From positions 298,501 through 362,500 of the forward strand of contig CP054689.1 in assembly GCA_013348725.1 (NCBI GenBank): DNA of 64,000 nt. The letters are read 5' to 3'. Positions 43,263-56,690 of the stretch are shown here, piece by piece. This DNA comes from Ectothiorhodospiraceae bacterium 2226. GTDB lineage: Bacteria; Pseudomonadota; Gammaproteobacteria; GCA-013348725. The notes beneath the pieces were generated by a model. The model saw nothing but the letters and a program-made list of their open reading frames with translations, had not been told where the DNA came from and did not search any database. Every line of letters begins with the position of its first letter. Position 1 is the stretch's first letter. The position numbers were made by a program, and so were the translations under genes.

Positions 43263-44423
43263 TCACGCCATGGTGGCCAGCGTGCGGCGAAAGCGTGCCA
43301 GTGACAGTGCGAACAGGACGGCGCCGATCACCACCAGGCTGAGGAACTGGGGCCACACCACGTCCAGCCCGGCGCCGCGGAACAGGATGCCTTGCGCGAG
43401 CGGGACGAAGTGGTTGGTGGGGGCGGCCAGCATGATGACGTCCAGCGGACCGAGCGGGCCCTGCTGGACCGCGAAGCCGCCCGAGATGGCCTGCGCGCGG
43501 ATGAGCCCGCCGGCGCCGGAGAGGATCTGCATGGGCAGCATGACCATGAACAGCAGCAGCCCGAACTGAGGCATCGAACGGGCAATCGTCGCCAGGAAGA
43601 TGCCGAGCGACGTGGTGGCGAACAGATGCAGCGCCGCGCCCACCAGAAACAGCGCGACGGAGCCTTCGATCGGCGCCGCGAGCAGACCGCGCACCATCAC
43701 GTGGAGCGCGGCGGCGGAGCTGACCAGCACCACGAGCGCCATCGCCCACATCTTGCTGGCCATGATCTCGAACGGCGTGACCGGCATGACCAGCAGGTGC
43801 TCTACCGTGCCGTGCTCGCGTTCGCGTATCAGCGCGGCGCCGGTGAGCACGATGGCGAGCATGGTGATGCCGCTGATGACCTCCATCACGGCCCCGAACC
43901 AGACCTTGTTCAGCTCGGGATTGAAGCGGGCGCGCATGGCCAGCTCCGCCGGCCGTTCCACCTCGCCCCGAAAGCGTCGCACGTAATCGTTTACTTCGCT
44001 CAAGACGATCACCTGGATATAGCTGCTGCCGGTAAAGGCCTGCCCCATGCGGGTGGCGTCCACGTTCAGCTGCAAGGTCGGCTCGCGCCCGGCAAGCACG
44101 TCGCGCTCGAAACCCGGCGGAATATGCAGTGCAAAGGTATCCAGGCCCGCGTCCATCCGCGCGTCCGCCTCGGCAGGCGTGATCAGCGCGGGGCGCAGGA
44201 AGTACGGCGGCAGGAAGGCATCGACGAGGCGCGCCGAGAGTGCCGACTGGTCGTGATCGACGATGGCGATGGGCGCCTTGTGCAGCGTCTCCGGCATCGC
44301 GGTCGCCGCGGTGTAGATGTTGACGGTGAAGGCGAAGGCGATCAGCCCCAACAGAATGGGATCGCGCGCGAGGCCACGCAGTTCCTTGATGCCCAGGCGG
44401 TAGATGTTACGCGCCGCGCGCAC
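43263..44423 (-). CDS. yhhJ: ABC-2 type transporter permease (YhhJ-like)
   Basis: 386 residues from a GTG at 44423. One N-terminal membrane helix (ILLGLIAFAFTVNIYTAA) is followed by a periplasmic domain of about 150 residues (VDHDQSALSARLVDAF). Five C-terminal helices begin near GAVMEVISGITMLAIVLTG, with the coupling motif REREHGTVEHLLVMPVTP. It is the second permease of a tripartite drug/export pump of the YhiI-RbbA-YhhJ or YbhGFSR type. It begins 1 base after the rbbA stop. The substrate is unknown. Confidence 0.92.
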   Translation of the reverse strand: MRAARNIYRLGIKELRGLARDPILLGLIAFAFTVNIYTAATAMPETLHKAPIAIVDHDQSALSARLVDAFLPPYFLRPALITPAEADARMDAGLDTFALHIPPGFERDVLAGREPTLQLNVDATRMGQAFTGSSYIQVIVLSEVNDYVRRFRGEVERPAELAMRARFNPELNKVWFGAVMEVISGITMLAIVLTGAALIREREHGTVEHLLVMPVTPFEIMASKMWAMALVVLVSSAAALHVMVRGLLAAPIEGSVALFLVGAALHLFATTSLGIFLATIARSMPQFGLLLFMVMLPMQILSGAGGLIRAQAISGGFAVQQGPLGPLDVIMLAAPTNHFVPLAQGILFRGAGLDVVWPQFLSLVVIGAVLFALSLARFRRTLATMA

Positions 44424-44424
44424 G

Positions 44425-47193
44425 TCACCGCTCCTGCTTTCTCAGCAACAGCGTGCCCAGGCCGATGAGCACGGGGACCGAGAGCGCCAGCGCAAAGAAC
44501 GCCCCCTGCAGATCCGCAAACCCCAGGCCCTTCGAGAAGGTGCCGCGGGCGATCGTCAGGAAATGGGTGGTCGGAAACAGCTCGCCGACGAAACGTCCCG
44601 GGCCTGCCAGCGAGGAGACGGGCTCCACCAGTCCGGAGAACTGAACCGCGGGCAGGATGCTCAGCACGCCCGCGGCGATGAGCCCCGCCACCTGACTGCG
44701 CACAAAGGCGGAGACCAACAGCCCAAAGGCGGTGGTCGCGGTGACGTAGATCAGGGCGGCACTGGCCAACACCAGGAAGCTGCCCTTCAGCGGCACGCCG
44801 AACAGGAACACCGCCAGGCCCGTCAGCAGAAGAAAGTTGATCATGGCGAGCGCGATATAGGGGAGCTGCTTGCCGAGCAGAAACTCCAGGCGCGTGATGG
44901 GGGTGACGTAGAGATTGACGATGGAGCCGAGTTCCTTCTCCCGCACCACCGCCAAGGCGCTGAGGATCGCGGGGATCAGGATCAGCAACAAGGGGATCAC
45001 CGCCGGCACCATCGCCGGCAGGCTCGCCACGTCGGGGTTGTAGCGAAAGCGCGTCTCGATGCTGGTGTGCGGGAGTAGCGGGGCGGCGTGGTTCGCTTCG
45101 CGTGCGCGCGCGGCCAGCCAGTGCTGGTGCATACCCTGCAGGTAGGCGCGCACCGTCTCGGCGCGCGCGGGCATGGAACCGTCGAGCCAGGCGCCGAGTT
45201 GCACGCTGCTCCCGCGCGACAGATCCCGAGCGAACCCCGGCGGGATCTCCAGCGCCAAGCTGAGTTCGCCCGCGCGCATGCGCCGGTCCATCTCGTCGTG
45301 GCTGCGCAGGGGTGGACGCTCGATGAAGTAGCGGGAGCCGGCGAGATTGAGCACGTAGTCGCGACTCGCCGGGGTCTGGTCGTGGTCGAGCACGGCGAAG
45401 GTGATGTCTTCGACATCCATGTTGATGCCATACCCCAGCACCAGCATGAGCAGGACGCTGCCCACCAGCGCCAGCGCGAGCCGAATCGGGTCGCGCCGCA
45501 GTTCCAGGGCTTCGCGCCGCGTATAACTCAGCAGGCGACGCAGCTTGGGGGAGCCCTGCTGCCGGCTGTCGGCGGCTCGAGCGAGCGGCGGCGGCCGGCG
45601 CGGCGGCGGCGCGGCATCGGGTGCCCCGCCCGGCGCCTCGCGTGCCACAGCATCCTGGAGGTGGCTGATGAAGGCCTCTTCCAGGCTGTGCGCGCCCCGC
45701 CCCGCCACGATCGCCGCGGGCGTGTCGCTCACCAGCACGCGGCCGGCGTGCATGAGCGAGATGCGATCGCAGCGCTCGGCCTCGTTCATGAAGTGGGTCG
45801 AGATGAAGATGGTGACATTATCGCGGCGGGCCAACTCGATCATGATGCGCCAGAAGGCGTCGCGCGCGATCGGATCCACGCCGGAGGTCGGCTCGTCCAG
45901 GATCAGCATCTCCGGGCGGTGGATCATGGCCACGGCGAGCGACAGACGCTGACGCGTGCCCAGTGGCAGCGCGAACGGCAGGGCATCCAAGATCGTGGTG
46001 AGGTCGAAGCGCTCCGCCATCTCCCGCACCCGGCCCGCGATCTGCGCCCTGGGCAAACCGAACAGCGCCGCGTGCAGGTGCAGGTTCTGGCGCACCGTCA
46101 GCTCGCCATACAGCGAGAACGATTGACTCATGTAGCCCACGCGGCGACGCGTGTCGATGTCGTGGGGCTCCACCTCGGTGCCGAACAGCCAGGCCTGTCC
46201 TTCGCTCGCGGGCAACAGGCCGGTGAGCAGTTTCATGGTGGTGGTCTTGCCGCAGCCGTTCGAGCCGAGGAAGCCGAAGATCTCGCCGCGCCGGATACGG
46301 AAGCTGACGTGGTCCACCGCCGTGAAGCGACCGAAGCGCATGGTCAGTCCGCGCGCCTCGATGGCCACATCGCTTTCCGCGCCTGCCGCGCGAGGTACGA
46401 CCTCCACAGGCCGATGACCGGCCCGCTGCTCGCGCGGCAGGAGCTTGATGAAGGCCTCCTCCAGGGTGCGGCTCTCGGCCTGCACCAACAGGTCCTGCGG
46501 CGCGCCCGTGGCGAGCACCCGCCCCTTGTTCATGGCGACCAACCAATCGAACCGCGCCGCCTCCTCCATGTAGGCCGTCGCCACCAACACGCTCATGCCG
46601 GGCTGGTCGGTGCGGATCCCATCGATGAGTTCCCAGAACTGGCGCCGGGAGAGCGGATCGACGCCGGTGGTGGGCTCATCGAGGATCAACAGGTCGGGGT
46701 CGTGGATTAGCGCGCAACACAGGCCGAGCTTCTGTTTCATGCCGCCCGACAGCTTGCCCGCGGGACGGCCGGCAAACGGCGCGAGACCGGTGGCCTCCAG
46801 CAGGGCCGCGATGCGCCGTTCGCGCTCCGCGCGGGCGTGGCCGAACAGGCGGCCGAAGAAGTCCACGTTCTCGAACACCGAGAGCGTCGGATAGAGATTC
46901 TTGCCGAGCCCCTGCGGCATGTACGCCACACGCGGACACATCTCGCCGCGGTATCGGCGGTCGGCCATGTCGCCGCCCAGTACCTCGACCCGACCCGTCT
47001 GGATGGCGCGCGCACCGGCCACCAGCGAGAACAGGCTGGATTTGCCCACCCCATCCGGGCCTATCACCCCCACCAGGCGTTGCGCCGGCAGCTCGAGGTC
47101 GATGCCGTCCAGCGCCAAGGTCTTGCCGTAGCGCAGACTGACGTTGTCCAGACGCGCGACCACCGACCGCTTCGCGGGTCCGGCGTCGCTCAT
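44425..47193 (-). CDS. rbbA: Double-ATPase ABC transporter with fused permease (RbbA-like)
   Basis: 922 residues. NBD1: Walker [10 protein letters not shown], signature [11 protein letters not shown], Walker [17 protein letters not shown]2 (about residue 285 onward): Walker [10 protein letters not shown], altered signature [13 protein letters not shown] as usual in this family, Walker [14 protein letters not shown]. From about residue 560 an ABC-2 permease follows, with [19 protein letters not shown]. Escherichia coli RbbA is described as a ribosome-associated ATPase, but the operon setting here indicates export. It overlaps the upstream HlyD gene by 4 bases (ATGA). Confidence 0.93.
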   Translation of the reverse strand: MSDAGPAKRSVVARLDNVSLRYGKTLALDGIDLELPAQRLVGVIGPDGVGKSSLFSLVAGARAIQTGRVEVLGGDMADRRYRGEMCPRVAYMPQGLGKNLYPTLSVFENVDFFGRLFGHARAERERRIAALLEATGLAPFAGRPAGKLSGGMKQKLGLCCALIHDPDLLILDEPTTGVDPLSRRQFWELIDGIRTDQPGMSVLVATAYMEEAARFDWLVAMNKGRVLATGAPQDLLVQAESRTLEEAFIKLLPREQRAGHRPVEVVPRAAGAESDVAIEARGLTMRFGRFTAVDHVSFRIRRGEIFGFLGSNGCGKTTTMKLLTGLLPASEGQAWLFGTEVEPHDIDTRRRVGYMSQSFSLYGELTVRQNLHLHAALFGLPRAQIAGRVREMAERFDLTTILDALPFALPLGTRQRLSLAVAMIHRPEMLILDEPTSGVDPIARDAFWRIMIELARRDNVTIFISTHFMNEAERCDRISLMHAGRVLVSDTPAAIVAGRGAHSLEEAFISHLQDAVAREAPGGAPDAAPPPRRPPPLARAADSRQQGSPKLRRLLSYTRREALELRRDPIRLALALVGSVLLMLVLGYGINMDVEDITFAVLDHDQTPASRDYVLNLAGSRYFIERPPLRSHDEMDRRMRAGELSLALEIPPGFARDLSRGSSVQLGAWLDGSMPARAETVRAYLQGMHQHWLAARAREANHAAPLLPHTSIETRFRYNPDVASLPAMVPAVIPLLLILIPAILSALAVVREKELGSIVNLYVTPITRLEFLLGKQLPYIALAMINFLLLTGLAVFLFGVPLKGSFLVLASAALIYVTATTAFGLLVSAFVRSQVAGLIAAGVLSILPAVQFSGLVEPVSSLAGPGRFVGELFPTTHFLTIARGTFSKGLGFADLQGAFFALALSVPVLIGLGTLLLRKQER

Positions 47194-48263
47194 TCCGGCA
47201 ACCTCACCTGCAGGCGCGCCGGCCAGGGTTGGGAGGTATCGAGGCGCACATAGGCCACGCCCGGCAGACCGGTTTTGACTTGGTGGATGTGCGCCTGCAG
47301 CAGCTCGGGCGGGATGCGGGCGCGCACGCGGAACATGAGGCGCTCCCGCTCAAGGGCCGTCTCGACCGTCTTTGGGGTGAACTGGGCGACGTCCGCGATA
47401 AACGAGACGTGGGCGGGAAAGACATACTCGGGCGCGGCATCGAGCACGAGGCGCACCTCGCTCCCCATGGCGATGCGCCCGGCGGCGGCGGTTGGCAGGA
47501 AGAAGGTCATGTACACGTCGCTCAGGTCGACCATGTTCATGACGCGTCCGCCTGCACCGACCACCTCGCCCGACTGCGCGACCAGATACTCGATGCGTCC
47601 TGCGCGCGGCGCCCGCAGCTCCGTTTCGGCGAGATCCGCGCGGATCTGTTCGATGCCGGCCTGTGCGGCCTCGACCGCTTGTTCCGCACCCGCGAGTTGG
47701 CTGCGGGCGGTGACGATGGCCGCATCCGCGGCCGCGATCTGCGCGCGCACCGCACTGACCGCGGCCGCGGCACCGGCCACGCGCGCCTCGTCGTCGTCCA
47801 CATCCTGCTGGGATATGGCTCCTTGGCGGGCGAGCCGCGAGGTGCGCGCCAGGCGCGACTCGGCCACCCGATGCTCGGCCTCACGCTGCTCCAGCAGCGC
47901 CTGCGCGGCCGCCTTCTCCGCCTCGCGCTGCCCCACCTGACTGCGCGCGGTCGCCACCGCACTCTCGGCTTGGCGCAGTTGCGCCTCGGCCTGGTGCAAC
48001 TGCGCCGCCAACACGTTGGTATCCATGCGCGCTACCACCTGGCCCGCCGTTACCAACTCGCCCTCCCGCACCAGGATCTCCTGCACCCGCCCGGCCGACC
48101 GCGCGGCAATGCTGATCTCTACGGCCTCGATGCGGCCATTGCCGCTGGCGAGGCCGGCACTGTCGTCTTGGCCGACGTACTGGCGCCAAGCCACCAGCGC
48201 GACGATGAGCAGTCCCGCGAGCGCGAGGGTGCCGATCAAGGGCTTTTTGGTTGCAAGCTTCAC
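47190..48263 (-). CDS. yhiI: HlyD-family periplasmic adaptor (YhiI-like)
   Basis: 357 residues from a GTG at 48263. An N-terminal anchor helix ([18 protein letters not shown]) is followed by lipoyl half-motifs ([18 protein letters not shown] and [20 protein letters not shown]). Between them is a long alanine-rich coiled coil (about residues 75-200). It would bridge the inner-membrane ABC pump to an outer-membrane channel; no TolC-like gene is in the window. It is the first gene of the three-gene operon. The 254 bases upstream hold no gene; a TTGACT there lacks a good -10 partner. Confidence 0.92.
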   Translation of the reverse strand: MKLATKKPLIGTLALAGLLIVALVAWRQYVGQDDSAGLASGNGRIEAVEISIAARSAGRVQEILVREGELVTAGQVVARMDTNVLAAQLHQAEAQLRQAESAVATARSQVGQREAEKAAAQALLEQREAEHRVAESRLARTSRLARQGAISQQDVDDDEARVAGAAAAVSAVRAQIAAADAAIVTARSQLAGAEQAVEAAQAGIEQIRADLAETELRAPRAGRIEYLVAQSGEVVGAGGRVMNMVDLSDVYMTFFLPTAAAGRIAMGSEVRLVLDAAPEYVFPAHVSFIADVAQFTPKTVETALERERLMFRVRARIPPELLQAHIHQVKTGLPGVAYVRLDTSQPWPARLQVRLPE

Positions 48264-48517
48264 GGCGCGGCCCGCCGGCGACGCGGCAGTAAGACGCGCG
48301 CACCGGCAAGCGCCGCAACGCCGCCGGCGGCGGCGGCCACGCGTGCTTGCCCGAGTCCCCAGTCATGCGCCATGCGGTCCCTCGCGGAAGGCAGCGACCG
48401 CCGCCAACCGGGCGATAGCTGTACTTTGAGACTGAGTGTTAAGGGTGAGAAGTCAAGCGAGTAGACCACGGCGGCCGGTTGCCGCGGGGCACGGCCCGGC
48501 GGCGCCGGGCCGATGAT

Positions 48518-50521
48518 TCACACCATGGAGGAACGGCGGCGGTGTGCCCGCGCGCATGACAGTCGGCCGAGATAGGCCAATCCACCGACGAGCAGCAATA
48601 GCAGGATCGCATCGGGCGCGCCCGGCGCGCCGATGGCGCAGCCCCCGCTACTCGCCAGGCGTTCCTCGCCGCTCGCCGAGGGTTCGGCCGGCGGCGTGAA
48701 ACGGCCCGACTGCAGAATTGCGCCGTGGGGACCCAGCGCAAACAACGCGCCGCCGCTCGCCACCAGCCGATGGACGGACGCGGTGCCGGCGTACACGCTC
48801 GGCTCGCCGAGGTCATCGAACTGCAGCCAGACGGGCGGCTGCTCGGGGCCGGCGGTCGCTGCCGCCAGGTAGCCGTTTCCGGCCGGGGCCAGCGTCACAA
48901 TGAGGTACTCGAGCTCGCTGCGTTCCTCCCAAAGACGGCCATCGGCGGACTCGACAAGCACGCTCGCGGCATCGTCGCGACCGACGGCCAGGAAGCGCGC
49001 GCCCGCGTGCACCAGCTCCACGAACTCGTAACCCTCGCGCAAGGCGCGCGGCTCCCAGGCCTCGCCATCGGGTGAGTAAAGGATGGTGCCCTGGCGCGCC
49101 AACGCCACCCAGCCGGCCGCCCCGGCCCGCACGCGGATCAGGTCCTGCCCGCCGAGGTCATCGGCCACGCGCTCCCATTGCGTGCCGGTGCGCGAGCGCG
49201 CGATCGCGCCATTATCGCCGACCGCCACGAACTCGCCCCCGCGCCACGCTACGCCGTTCAACTCCGGTCGCCCGGGGACGCTATATGCCTCCCATTCACG
49301 CCCGTCGGGCGACAGCAGCACCCTACCCCGGGCCCCTACCGCGAGGAAATGACCCTGCCCGTATGTGACGCCGCGCAGAGCGGTCTCGATGGGGGTTTCC
49401 ACCATCTCCCAGTCGACGCCGTCGGGCGAGAACAGCAGCAACCCATCGGCACCGACGCCGACGAGGCCGGGCGGCCCGCCAACCAGGTCATGCAACGCGC
49501 CCGAGCGCGCGCCGCCCGATTGGCTGCGCAGGGGCGTCCAGGCGTCGCCCGCGCCCCGGTAGAGATCGCCTCCCGCACCTGCGCCGATGAACTCCGGGCC
49601 AAAGGCGGTGACGGCGCGCAGCGCGCGTACGCTGTCGCTGCGTTGCGCGCGCCAGGACCTGCCATCGGCGCTGGTGAGCAGCGCCCCGCCGTCGCCCACC
49701 GCCGCAAAGCCGTCCGGCCCGGCCGCGAGACCCTGCAGATCGCTATCGACCCCCGCCGCGTGCGCGTTCCAGAACAGGCCGTCGGTGGAGGAGACGATGG
49801 TGCCGTTATCGCCGATGGCGACGAAGAGTCCCTCGCGGAATCGCACGTGGCGCAGGTGGGCCGTGGTGCCGGAGAGCGCCCGCAGCCAGCGCTGTTTATT
49901 GGCGGAGACGTAAATCGCGCCGCCGGCGCCCACGATCACGAAACGATCCACGCCGGCGGCCATGCCATGTAACGTCCCCGAGAGCGTGGCATGCACCGTC
50001 CACTCCCCTTCGCCGGTGGTCGACTCGAGGATATGGCTCACGGTCGTACCGTTTCCGGCGGTGCTCGTTCCCACGGCCAGAAAGCGGCCCGCGTGCCACA
50101 CGATGTCGCGCAGCAGAGCGGGCTCACCCACGGCCCGCCAGGTTCGGCCGGCATCATCGGACATGAGCACTTGGTGCGGGTCGTTCCCCGGCGCGTTGAC
50201 CGCCATCAACCAGCGGCCATTGCCCCGCGTCAGGGCGTTGCATTGCCAGGACCTATCGAGCGCATTGAGCGCCACCGTCCAATGCGTTCCGTCCTCGCTG
50301 CGCAGCAGCCCGCCATGATCCACCACGCCGAGCAAGCCGTCGTCCTCGCTGCCAGCCAGGCACTGGATGTCCGCGCCCTGCGGCAAGGGGTTACGCCACT
50401 CCCACTCGCGCGCGCTCACGGCCTGCGCCGCCATCAGCAATGCAGCGCCCATCAGCAGAGCAACGACGACGTCGCCTCCCCGGCAGGCCGCCGGCCCCCT
50501 CACCCTTCCATTGGCGTACAT
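48518..50521 (-). CDS. Secreted beta-propeller-like repeat protein with C-terminal sorting tail
   Basis: 667 residues from the ATG at 50521. A signal region (DVVVALLMGAALLMAAQAVSA) precedes about ten or more repeats of the type LRSEDGTHWTV, VLMSDDAGRTW, VSSTDGLFWNAH, LTSADGRSWRA, LLFSPDGVDWEM, VLLSPDGREWEA, LYSPDGEAWEP. Each repeat is preceded by a GxxFxAVGxxG strand, as in photosystem-stability/BNR-like propellers. The C-terminus has SSGGCAIG, a hydrophobic helix (AILLLLLVGGLAYLG) and a basic end AHRRR. That tripartite form is typical of exosortase/CAAX-protease-type CTERM signals. The function is unknown; it is probably surface-anchored. Confidence 0.85.
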   Translation of the reverse strand: MYANGRVRGPAACRGGDVVVALLMGAALLMAAQAVSAREWEWRNPLPQGADIQCLAGSEDDGLLGVVDHGGLLRSEDGTHWTVALNALDRSWQCNALTRGNGRWLMAVNAPGNDPHQVLMSDDAGRTWRAVGEPALLRDIVWHAGRFLAVGTSTAGNGTTVSHILESTTGEGEWTVHATLSGTLHGMAAGVDRFVIVGAGGAIYVSANKQRWLRALSGTTAHLRHVRFREGLFVAIGDNGTIVSSTDGLFWNAHAAGVDSDLQGLAAGPDGFAAVGDGGALLTSADGRSWRAQRSDSVRALRAVTAFGPEFIGAGAGGDLYRGAGDAWTPLRSQSGGARSGALHDLVGGPPGLVGVGADGLLLFSPDGVDWEMVETPIETALRGVTYGQGHFLAVGARGRVLLSPDGREWEAYSVPGRPELNGVAWRGGEFVAVGDNGAIARSRTGTQWERVADDLGGQDLIRVRAGAAGWVALARQGTILYSPDGEAWEPRALREGYEFVELVHAGARFLAVGRDDAASVLVESADGRLWEERSELEYLIVTLAPAGNGYLAAATAGPEQPPVWLQFDDLGEPSVYAGTASVHRLVASGGALFALGPHGAILQSGRFTPPAEPSASGEERLASSGGCAIGAPGAPDAILLLLLVGGLAYLGRLSCARAHRRRSSMV

Positions 50522-50607
50522 GGCATCCCCTGCGTGTGCTGACTATCGTCGGTGCTCCATGCACCTGTGATGTGGCGCGCCGCCCCATCTGACGCGGCTT
50601 GTACAGG

Positions 50608-50636
50608 CCTATAGTCGCGTCCGTATTGCCGGTCAA
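50608..50636 (-). promoter_or_regulatory. sigma70-type promoter of the beta-propeller gene
   Basis: On the minus strand TTGACC (50636-50631), an exact 17-base spacer and TATAGG (50613-50608). Transcription would begin near 50601, giving a leader of about 80 bases before the ATG at 50521. Confidence 0.65.
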
Positions 50637-51107
50637 GCGCGGACACGGCAGCGGCGGGGGCGGCCCCGCACATACCGTGACGAGGTTGGCATTCGCCGGT
50701 ATCTCCCGTGCACACCCGCCCCTAGCCCAACGAGGCCGTCGTTGCTCGCGATGAGGTAATGGCTAAGCTCATCGCTCGGCACCCGCGCGAGCACACCGCG
50801 ATGTCGCAGCACTCGAATCGGTACGGGAAACCAGGACGCGCCCCCCGTCAGTAGAAGCTGCGGTCCTCTGTGAAATAACGCAGGCCATGGAGGCGTCGAA
50901 CGTCGCCGTTGGCGCGGGCTAAGCGCGAAATGCACACTTCGTCGCGGAACTGCGTCCCGCTTTGAAGTTATAGTTAACCGGCGAGTCGACCGGCCCGCGG
51001 TTCACAAGCCCGCCGGCCGCCCCACGATGGAACGGATTCGGTGCGGCCCGTGGGTCGACCGAACGACGCGGCGTCGCGGAACGCGCGCCTTGCAGGGAGC
51101 TGGAGTG
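50637..51107. other. Intergenic stretch without a supported gene
   Basis: About 470 bases between the divergent propeller gene and the hybrid kinase. Short frames on both strands are arginine/proline-rich and unlike proteins. Apart from the ribosome-binding site of the kinase (GGAG before 51108), I see no recognisable element. Confidence 0.5.
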
Positions 51108-55388
<4,281 letters not shown>

Positions 55389-55424
55389 GCGGCCGGCGCC
55401 CCCCCATGGCGCCGTGACCGTTGA

Positions 55425-56303
55425 ATGAGATCGCTTGCTGCCGCCCCGACATCACCACGCCACAATGCAACGCGCGGCTACGGCGCCGCGCTGACGCGCA
55501 TGGCCGCCGGCATACTGATGTGGACCGCCGCCGCGCACGCTCAGCAGCTCCCCGAACCGGAAGCGCCCCCGCCCGACACCGTGCTGCTGCCGACCCAGGA
55601 ACAGGCGCTGTCGGTACACGAGCCGATGTACTTCATACTCGGTGGCCGCGGGGGCGCGAACGCGCGCTTTCAGATCAGCTTCAAGTACCGTCTGTTCGAC
55701 GCCGATACGGCCGTAACGCGCGCCTTCGAAGAACTCGAGGGCGTGCACTTCGCCTTTACCCAGAATGCACTGTGGGATCTCAGCACCACTTCGCGCCCGT
55801 TTCAGGACACGAGCTATCGCCCGAGCTTCTTTTGGCAGGGACGCGGCAGCCGGGAGGGCCTGCTGCCGCAGCTCTGGCGCTTCGGTTATGAGCACGAGTC
55901 CAACGGCCGCGAGGACGAAGCCTCGCGCAGCATCGATCTGCTGTTCGTGCAGCCGGCCTGGTCGACGCGGGTCGCGGATCGTGAACTCATCCTCGGGCCG
56001 CGCGCCTTCGTCTACCTCGACAAGGATGAGAACCCCGACATCCATCACTACCGCGGCAGCGCCGATTGGCTCGTGCGCTACGGCAATGAAGACAGCTGGA
56101 TCGTGTACGGGGTGGGCCGCTATGGCACGACTGGCAAGGGCAGCATCGAGCTGAACTACACCTACCCGCTACGGCGTCCCATCTTCACGCGCGCGGGCGG
56201 GTTCGTCCACGTACAGCTGTTTCATGGCTACGGCCAGAGCCTGATCGACTACGACGTGAAGGAGAACCTTCACCTGCGCGTGGGCTACTCGATCACGCGC
56301 TAG
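55425..56303 (+). CDS. pldA: Outer membrane phospholipase A (PldA)
   Basis: 292 residues if it starts at 55425; another ATG at 55500 gives a shorter signal (MAAGILMWTAAAHAQ). Neither has a good ribosome-binding site. PldA is an outer-membrane beta barrel that hydrolyses misplaced phospholipids. Its catalytic motif YEHESNGR (His157, Ser159 from 55425) is intact, and the barrel ends with alternating aromatic strands and LHLRVGYSITR. NALWDLSTTSRPFQDTSYRP is also family-typical. The last 33 bases and the 3' flank recur at 62566, evidence of a rearrangement. Confidence 0.93.
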   Translation: MRSLAAAPTSPRHNATRGYGAALTRMAAGILMWTAAAHAQQLPEPEAPPPDTVLLPTQEQALSVHEPMYFILGGRGGANARFQISFKYRLFDADTAVTRAFEELEGVHFAFTQNALWDLSTTSRPFQDTSYRPSFFWQGRGSREGLLPQLWRFGYEHESNGREDEASRSIDLLFVQPAWSTRVADRELILGPRAFVYLDKDENPDIHHYRGSADWLVRYGNEDSWIVYGVGRYGTTGKGSIELNYTYPLRRPIFTRAGGFVHVQLFHGYGQSLIDYDVKENLHLRVGYSITR

Positions 56304-56351
56304 CCGCGCGGCGCCGGGTCGGCACGGGCGGGTCAGCCGGGGCATCGGGCG
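56271..56351 (+). repeat. Duplicated pldA-ccoI junction, left copy
   Basis: Bases 56271-56310 are identical to 62566-62605. After one mismatch, 56312-56327 equals 62607-62622, and then similarity continues after an 18-base length difference to about 56351/62664. On the minus strand this copy still encodes, in frame, the last 17 codons of CcoI (DAPADPPVPTRRRAASA, stop at 56293). The right copy has six extra residues. So it is the end of pldA fused to an orphan 3' end of ccoI. Confidence 0.9.
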
Positions 56352-56690
56352 CGATCCGGTGGATTTGCCCGCGTTCAGCCCTCCTTCGGATCAGCAAGCT
56401 GCCGGTGGGTGGCGAGCCCGCACACTACTTCCGCCTCTTGCAGGGCCACGCTCGGCTGCACACAGGCGACCGCCCGGCACACGAAAAGCTGGAGCCCAGC
56501 CGCGTGCACAAGCGCGACCTCGCCCCCCCCTCGCGGATCCGGATGTTGCGGGCACGGATCGGCCGCACTCTTACCAAACCGCGTTCACGATACTGGAATC
56601 GGGCTGTGCCCTTTACGCATAAAGACCGGAGGTAGGGAACGGGGCGCCAGCGGTTCAAAGCGCGTTCAGGCGCCGCATCGCGCATTCTTG
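56352..56690. other. Gene-free stretch at the left edge of the inserted cassette
   Basis: About 340 bases between the left junction repeat and the end of the GGDEF-EAL gene. Short frames exist on both strands but none resembles a protein I know. No terminal inverted repeats or transposase are seen. Confidence 0.45.

Noticed and set aside
48264-48517. MerR-type promoter before the ABC exporter operon (TTGACT with a long spacer)
   Set aside because: No convincing -10 box at 17-20 bases and no clear dyad between the boxes.
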